Source: Candidatus Zipacnadia bacterium (GTDB lineage: Bacteria; Armatimonadota; Zipacnadia; Zipacnadales; Zipacnadaceae). From it: a stretch of 9,454 bases of DNA. Below are positions 5,074 to 9,454 of the stretch, one piece after another. The position numbers were made by a program, and so were the translations under genes. The notes below the pieces were generated by a model. That model was given only the letters and a program-made list of their open reading frames with translations, was not told where the DNA came from and did not search any database. Within the stretch, counting starts at the first letter, position 1. The number at the start of each line of letters is the position of its first letter. The stretch spans positions 1-9,454 of the forward strand of contig JALGTI010000101.1 of NCBI GenBank assembly GCA_029821455.1, given 5' to 3'.

Positions 5074-6477
5074 ATGAAGCAGCGAACTGGTCCGATGCTA
5101 AGTCTTGTTGCCAACGCAGTCCTTGCTTTGCTCGTGTGCTGCGCCCCACCTTGCGTGGCCCAAGACGTGCCAGCCTTTCCCGGGGCCGAGGGCTTTGGGG
5201 CAGATACGCCGGGCGGGCGTGGCGGCAAGGTCCTCCTGGTAACTAACCTCAACGATTCCGGCCCCGGCAGCTTCCGCGAGGCCTGCGAGGCCGAGGGGCC
5301 ACGCATTGTCGTCTTCCGCGTCTCTGGCAATATCGAGCTTGAGTCGCCGATAAACCTCGGGAACCCGTACATCACGATTGCCGGCCAGACAGCACCCGGG
5401 GACGGAATTTGCCTCAATAATTGTCAGTTCTTCATAAGCACCCACGATGTTGTCATCCGACACATGCGCTTCCGACCCGGCGACCTGATGGGCAAGGACT
5501 ATGATGCGCTCTGGATCTGGAGCAGTCGCAATGTCATAATTGATCACTGCTCCGCCAGTTGGGGAATTGACGAGACGCTCTCGATCACCGGCGACTCTGA
5601 CAACATCACAGTGCAGTGGTGCATGGTGACTGAGAGCCTCCACGACGCTCACTACGGCTCGCTAGTCATAAGCGATCACGGACGCATCACCTGGCACCAC
5701 AATGTTTATGCACACCACAACAGTCGTTGCCCGCGCACTGGTATTGATCCTCCGAGTGATGTCGGCCCCCTGATAGATTTCCGCAACAACCTCATCTATG
5801 ACTGGGGCGCGGTCGCCGGCTACACTATGGCTAACGAGCGCTCGGCGATGAACTACGTCGCTAACTACCTCAGGCCCGGCCCGTCAACGAGCGACGATGC
5901 CAGCGGCTTTGCCTTCAGGATATATGACGGTGGCTACCTGCCATCGGGCGAATACATGCGCAATATGTGGCCTGCAATGGTGCATTTCTGGGTCGCTGAC
6001 AACTACCTGGAGGGCTTTCCGGAGAAGACCGAAGACAACTGGCTGATGATCTGGCGCCCTGACTATGCCGGGGAGAATGATTGTAAGGCCTGGCAGCCCT
6101 TCAAGGTCCCGCCGGTCGAAACCGATAAGCCCCAGGTTGCCTATGAGAGGATCCTTGAGGATTGCGGCGCCACGTTGCCAGTTCGTGATGCAGTGGATGC
6201 TCGCATTGTGGAACAGATTAGGGCCGGCACGGGCAAGATTATCGATTCCCAAGCTGATATTGGTGGTTGGCCTGAACTCAAGACCGCTCCCCCACCTCCC
6301 GACAGCGACGAGGACGGCATGCCGGATGAGTGGGAGGAGAAGTATGGGTTCGACCCGAATGATTCTTCGGACAACAGCCTCGATACCGACGAGGATGTCT
6401 ACACCAACATCGAGGAGTACCTCAACGGCACCGACCCGCTGGTCTCAGACCTTCCATCTGTATCCAACGACGAATAG
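5074..6477 (+). CDS. Secreted pectate-lyase-like protein (PL1 / pectate lyase C type beta-helix) with calcium-binding tail
   Basis: A 467-residue exported protein. The signal peptide (residues 1 to about 29, basic start MKQR, ending PPCVA) is followed by FPGAEGFGADTPGGRGGKV (35-53) and VTNLNDSGPGSFREA (56-70), the N-terminal signature of pectate lyase C/PL1-like right-handed beta-helix proteins. Helix-rung motifs follow: ITIAGQTAPGDGI (100-112), IDHCSASWGIDETLS (156-170), and HHNVYAHHNSRCPR (208-221), which holds the probable catalytic arginine region. Such enzymes cleave polygalacturonate by beta-elimination with calcium. Residues 400-445 form a thrombospondin type-3/EF-hand-like tail (DSDEDGMPDEWEEKYGFDPN, then NIEEYLNGTDP). 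An LLVC at 19-22 is a poor lipobox, so I favour free secretion. AAAGGG ten bases upstream is a weak ribosome site. Activity and exact substrate are inferred. Confidence 0.86.
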   Translation: MKQRTGPMLSLVANAVLALLVCCAPPCVAQDVPAFPGAEGFGADTPGGRGGKVLLVTNLNDSGPGSFREACEAEGPRIVVFRVSGNIELESPINLGNPYITIAGQTAPGDGICLNNCQFFISTHDVVIRHMRFRPGDLMGKDYDALWIWSSRNVIIDHCSASWGIDETLSITGDSDNITVQWCMVTESLHDAHYGSLVISDHGRITWHHNVYAHHNSRCPRTGIDPPSDVGPLIDFRNNLIYDWGAVAGYTMANERSAMNYVANYLRPGPSTSDDASGFAFRIYDGGYLPSGEYMRNMWPAMVHFWVADNYLEGFPEKTEDNWLMIWRPDYAGENDCKAWQPFKVPPVETDKPQVAYERILEDCGATLPVRDAVDARIVEQIRAGTGKIIDSQADIGGWPELKTAPPPPDSDEDGMPDEWEEKYGFDPNDSSDNSLDTDEDVYTNIEEYLNGTDPLVSDLPSVSNDE

Positions 6478-6580
6478 CACGAGCAGACCCTACCCGGCCT
6501 TGGTCTTGCTCTGCCCCAGGCAGGTGTAGTCGCCTGCTTTACGAACTAATCTCTGCTCAAAGCAGCCGGAGGTGGTCCTG
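6478..6580. other. Short intergenic gap between the two lyase-like genes
   Basis: This 103-bp gap contains the ribosome binding site GGAGG (6568-6572). A weak 5-bp hairpin (CAGGC 6517-6521 with GCCTG 6532-6536) is followed by only three T residues. There is no convincing promoter or terminator, which leaves read-through from the upstream gene plausible. Confidence 0.4.
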
Positions 6581-9454
6581 ATGCGGTATCTCTTGTTGAT
6601 GCTCGTTGTATTCACGTGCTGTACATTGGCTGCCGCCCAGCGGCCGGAGAATGTCATTGCCAATCCCAGCCTCGAGCAGGATGCGGATGGTGATGGCCTA
6701 CCCGATGGCTTCCGCCTGCGCGGAGGCGCTGAGGGCGCCGAGGTTACCATAGATGAGACCCAGGCCCACAGCGGCTCGCGGTCGCTGCGTATGACTAACA
6801 CCGACCCGGAAGCACAGAATGGCTTGGTCTTCGATATGGCCGGCCTCGACCTGGCAGCCGGCTCCACGTGGCTGTTGTCCTGCTGGGTTAAAGGGCAAGC
6901 CGTGGGTGAAGAGGGCAGAGGCCCCGAGGCAGGCCTGTGCATCTATATGGACGCCCAAAAGGCCGAGGGTGGGCTGGAAACACAGGTAAAGGGTGCGCCA
7001 CAGGGCACCTTCAACTGGACCCAGGTCAAGACTGTGCACCGCTTTGAGAAGACCTGTGTCGGCGGCAGCCTCTACCTCCCGTTGTTTCGGCACCTGACAG
7101 GCACCGCGTGGGTAGATGATGTGCAGATCACGATGCTGGCCACCGCGCATGAAACAGGCGAAGCGCCATACAGCTATCCCGTGCCCCAGGTGGCGGCCGT
7201 TCGTAACCGACACACCACCTTCCTGGCTAGCTTTGATGCCACCGACAACGCCGATGCTGACTACTGCCGCCACGACCCGCTTAACTGTGGGACTCGTTTT
7301 CAATCTGATGTCCAGGGACGCTTTGGCAGTGGCGTTGCCCTGACCGAACTGCAGTCATCCCTGGCCTTCTCAGGCTACGACAACTACGATCCGCTACGCG
7401 GGACCGCCAGCTTCTGGGCCAGGGCCCCTCAAGTAGAGAACGTGTGGGCCGATGGCCAGTATCACTGGATGTTGATATTGTACCCGGACTCCCCGCTGGC
7501 CTACGGTGGCCGTAGCCCCTACACCATCTTCCTGTATCGCGACGACAATAACATCCTGAACCTTGATCTTTTCGACTACCAGACCACGCTCTATTCATTC
7601 ATTATGTGGTCCAGACCCGGGCCGGCGCTGCATCTTGAACTGCCCACGGAGAATCTGTCTCCCGCCGACTGGCATCATTTCCAGGTCGGCTGGGAGGTGG
7701 GGGAGCTGACCCGGATGTGGCTGGGCATTGACGGGCAGGGCAAGACTGCTGCTACCATCGTGCAGACTGGGCATGGTCGGCCCGTCCCCGGCGCCCAGAT
7801 CTTCGTCGGGGCCATCGTCTTCCCCACCTTCACCGGCCATCAGCCTTTCAAAGGTAGCTTTGACGACCTGGCCATCACCAACGTCTCGCCTGCTCATCAG
7901 GAGCAGGCGGTGGAAGGCGTGGATGAGGCGAATCTGCTTCAGATGGAAGATGCCGTACGCGGTTGGTTGGATACGTGTCTGGAGTTGCAGGATGGCGGCG
8001 GCTGGCTCGCCTGGTACCAGTGGCCCAGTCTACGTCCCGCCTGGCAGTACCACCAGATTCAGGATGCCGATGACTTCAGCCTCGAATCTATCTGCACTCT
8101 GCTGCTACGCGCCTATGATTTGTGGGGTGACGAGCGCTATCTATGGGCCTGCTTGCAGGCCGGCAATTTCCTGGTCCAAGCGCAAACCCCGGCCGGCTGC
8201 TGGGCACAGTACTATGCAATGACCCCTGACGGGCCCAAGCCCGACCGACCCTCAGGTAATCTCGAAGAGCAGACCCAGAGCTTCCCCATCCGCTATTTGG
8301 CTCACCTGTACCGCATCACCGGCAACCCGCTCTATCTGGAGGCGTGTAAGCGAGGCGGGGAGTATGTCCTGGCCCGGCAGGGCGAGGAGGGGTGGTGGCC
8401 GTGGGGCTACAACTGGCAGAGCGAGCAGATCGAGGGCCACGGCGGCCCCACGCTCAATGATGATGCTTTCGGCACTAGCCTGGAGGATATGATTGTGATG
8501 TACGGGGTCACGGGAGAGCAGAAGTACCTCGACGCCATCGCCCGGGCCGGCGACTGGCTGCTCAATGCTCAGGTCAAGACCGGCCCGGCGCGTGGCTGGG
8601 CCGATCAGTATGACGCCCCTTATACGCCCTGCTGGGGCCGAGAGATGGAACCGCCCTCCGTGGCGATGTCCGGCACGCCGGCGGCTATCCGCGACCTGTT
8701 GAAACTGTACGACCTCACTGGTGACGTGCGCTATCTCCGGTCAATCGAGTTGTGTGTTGACTGGCTGGAGTCACTGCCAGAGGAGCTACGCGGTTGGCTA
8801 TACTACGACCTCGAAACTGGCGAGCCGATTATGTCATACAAAGGCGAGGTCTTCTCTGTGTTCTCCGAAACATTTGAGAAGTATGCCCCGCAGTTCTCGG
8901 CTCATTACAGCAGTGGAAAAGCTGGCTGGTATGCGCCACAGTGGAACAATGAATTGGAGTTGCGCCGCACGGGCCCCCAATTCCCCTCGTGGCAGGGCTG
9001 GCGCAATCGTGCTGAGTTCGCCAGTCTGACTCCGACACCCAAAAACCTGCTGCCCCGTGCTCAGGCTGGCCCTAACCAGAGAGTGCTAGATGCTTTGACG
9101 CAGTGGAACGAGACGCGCGACGGGCCCTTGGTGATTGAGGTAGGTGAATATGCCTCAAGAATGTTGTACTTCTACACGGGCAATAACTATGCCGCCGACC
9201 TGCTTGATCTCATCGCGGCTCGGCGTATTGCCCTCGGCGATGTGCGGCCTGCTGTCTTCCCGGTGTACAACCGTGGTGCTGTAGGCAACTTCCCCTACGT
9301 CCAGCCAGGTAAGGACTGGTACAACACACCTCTGGGCCCCACTGAGCAGATGGCCGACCGGGGCCTGAAGCTGCGGCTCCGTCGCCACCCTCATTTCATC
9401 GAGATGGCCACTGACGGCGAGGCTGCGTTTGCGCTGAACGTAACGAACTGGAGC
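6581..9454 (+). CDS. Large secreted multidomain protein with PL10-like pectate lyase domain (runs off right edge)
   Basis: 958 codons without a stop, open at the right edge. GGAGG eight bases upstream supports the ATG, followed by a signal peptide (MRYLLLMLVVFTCCTLAAA). Residues 25 to about 190 look like a carbohydrate-binding jelly-roll (NPSLEQDADGDGLPDGF, then GSRSLRM and WVDDVQI), including a calcium-loop-like DADGDGLPD. Residues about 214-435 resemble a LamG/concanavalin-like domain (RFGSGVAL, WHHFQVGW, FKGSFDDLAI). From about 460 an alpha-helical toroid follows, with four hairpin repeats of the form Y..TG...YL...(near 507, 572, 636 and 705), most ending in a Trp-rich loop. Motifs GWWPWGY (604-610), GPTLNDDAFG (622-631), GWADQYD (672-678) and REMEPP (687-692) recall PL10 polygalacturonate lyases. 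It probably binds and cleaves pectin outside the cell. Another toroid polysaccharide enzyme is the alternative. The region after 800 is unassigned, and AFALNVTNWS at the edge may begin an Ig-like domain. Confidence 0.85.
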   Translation, partial: MRYLLLMLVVFTCCTLAAAQRPENVIANPSLEQDADGDGLPDGFRLRGGAEGAEVTIDETQAHSGSRSLRMTNTDPEAQNGLVFDMAGLDLAAGSTWLLSCWVKGQAVGEEGRGPEAGLCIYMDAQKAEGGLETQVKGAPQGTFNWTQVKTVHRFEKTCVGGSLYLPLFRHLTGTAWVDDVQITMLATAHETGEAPYSYPVPQVAAVRNRHTTFLASFDATDNADADYCRHDPLNCGTRFQSDVQGRFGSGVALTELQSSLAFSGYDNYDPLRGTASFWARAPQVENVWADGQYHWMLILYPDSPLAYGGRSPYTIFLYRDDNNILNLDLFDYQTTLYSFIMWSRPGPALHLELPTENLSPADWHHFQVGWEVGELTRMWLGIDGQGKTAATIVQTGHGRPVPGAQIFVGAIVFPTFTGHQPFKGSFDDLAITNVSPAHQEQAVEGVDEANLLQMEDAVRGWLDTCLELQDGGGWLAWYQWPSLRPAWQYHQIQDADDFSLESICTLLLRAYDLWGDERYLWACLQAGNFLVQAQTPAGCWAQYYAMTPDGPKPDRPSGNLEEQTQSFPIRYLAHLYRITGNPLYLEACKRGGEYVLARQGEEGWWPWGYNWQSEQIEGHGGPTLNDDAFGTSLEDMIVMYGVTGEQKYLDAIARAGDWLLNAQVKTGPARGWADQYDAPYTPCWGREMEPPSVAMSGTPAAIRDLLKLYDLTGDVRYLRSIELCVDWLESLPEELRGWLYYDLETGEPIMSYKGEVFSVFSETFEKYAPQFSAHYSSGKAGWYAPQWNNELELRRTGPQFPSWQGWRNRAEFASLTPTPKNLLPRAQAGPNQRVLDALTQWNETRDGPLVIEVGEYASRMLYFYTGNNYAADLLDLIAARRIALGDVRPAVFPVYNRGAVGNFPYVQPGKDWYNTPLGPTEQMADRGLKLRLRRHPHFIEMATDGEAAFALNVTNWS

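Noticed and set aside
5137..5142. Lipoprotein lipobox in the PL1-like protein (LLVC)
   Set aside because: Position -1 to the cysteine is valine instead of Gly/Ala/Ser, and a good signal-peptidase I site (CVA) lies just downstream.
5098..5652. Reverse-strand open frame of 184 residues inside the PL1-like gene
   Set aside because: Antisense shadow of a well-supported secreted protein; no start signal or recognisable domain.
6517..6540. Terminator between the two lyase-like genes
   Set aside because: Only a 5-bp stem and three T residues; too weak to call.
6698..7303. Reverse-strand open frame of 201 residues inside the large lyase-like gene
   Set aside because: Antisense shadow produced by G+C-rich codon use; the plus-strand frame continues unbroken across it.

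Overview
The window reads as ordinary bacterial chromosome from a G+C-rich organism whose genes have strong Shine-Dalgarno sites. The mix of a secreted VIT/von Willebrand A protein, a type-2 tryptophan synthase beta chain, large secreted pectate-lyase-like proteins with LamG-like and calcium-loop modules, and palindromic intergenic repeats suggests the Planctomycetota/Armatimonadota/Hydrogenedentota kind of environmental bacterium. That is an impression from gene content; no rRNA or other marker gene is present to fix it.

Layout. Positions 1-1268 (minus) hold the N-terminal 422 codons of a secreted VIT + vWA protein that runs off the left edge. Positions 1356-2232 are a compact REP-type unit: a REP-associated tyrosine transposase (RAYT, minus, 1466-2131) lies tightly between two inverted pairs of a shared repeat built on GGGGTCAGAGGC. 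Positions 2233-2525 are non-coding, with a tandem 14-bp repeat and a possible weak promoter in front of a solitary trpB2-type gene (2526-3893, plus). Positions 3894-4089 are non-coding and hold two strong palindromes. From 4090 to the right edge all genes are on the plus strand: a GalU-like sugar nucleotidyltransferase (4090-5034), a secreted PL1/pectate-lyase-C-like beta-helix protein (5074-6477), and a very large secreted multidomain protein (6581 to beyond 9454) whose C-terminal half looks like a PL10-type alpha/alpha-toroid pectate lyase.

How the genes may work together. The last three genes are spaced 39 and 103 bp apart and could be one transcription unit. The two secreted lyase-like proteins plausibly act together on pectin or polygalacturonate outside the cytoplasm. 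The GalU-like enzyme would be cytoplasmic, making a nucleotide sugar, and its link to the lyases is only positional. TrpB2 has no trpA beside it and probably acts alone. The VIT/vWA protein and the RAYT unit look functionally unrelated to the rest.

I did not find a clearly new biological system. The items most worth a second look are the tightly packed four-repeat RAYT unit and the unusual architecture of the large PL10-like protein.
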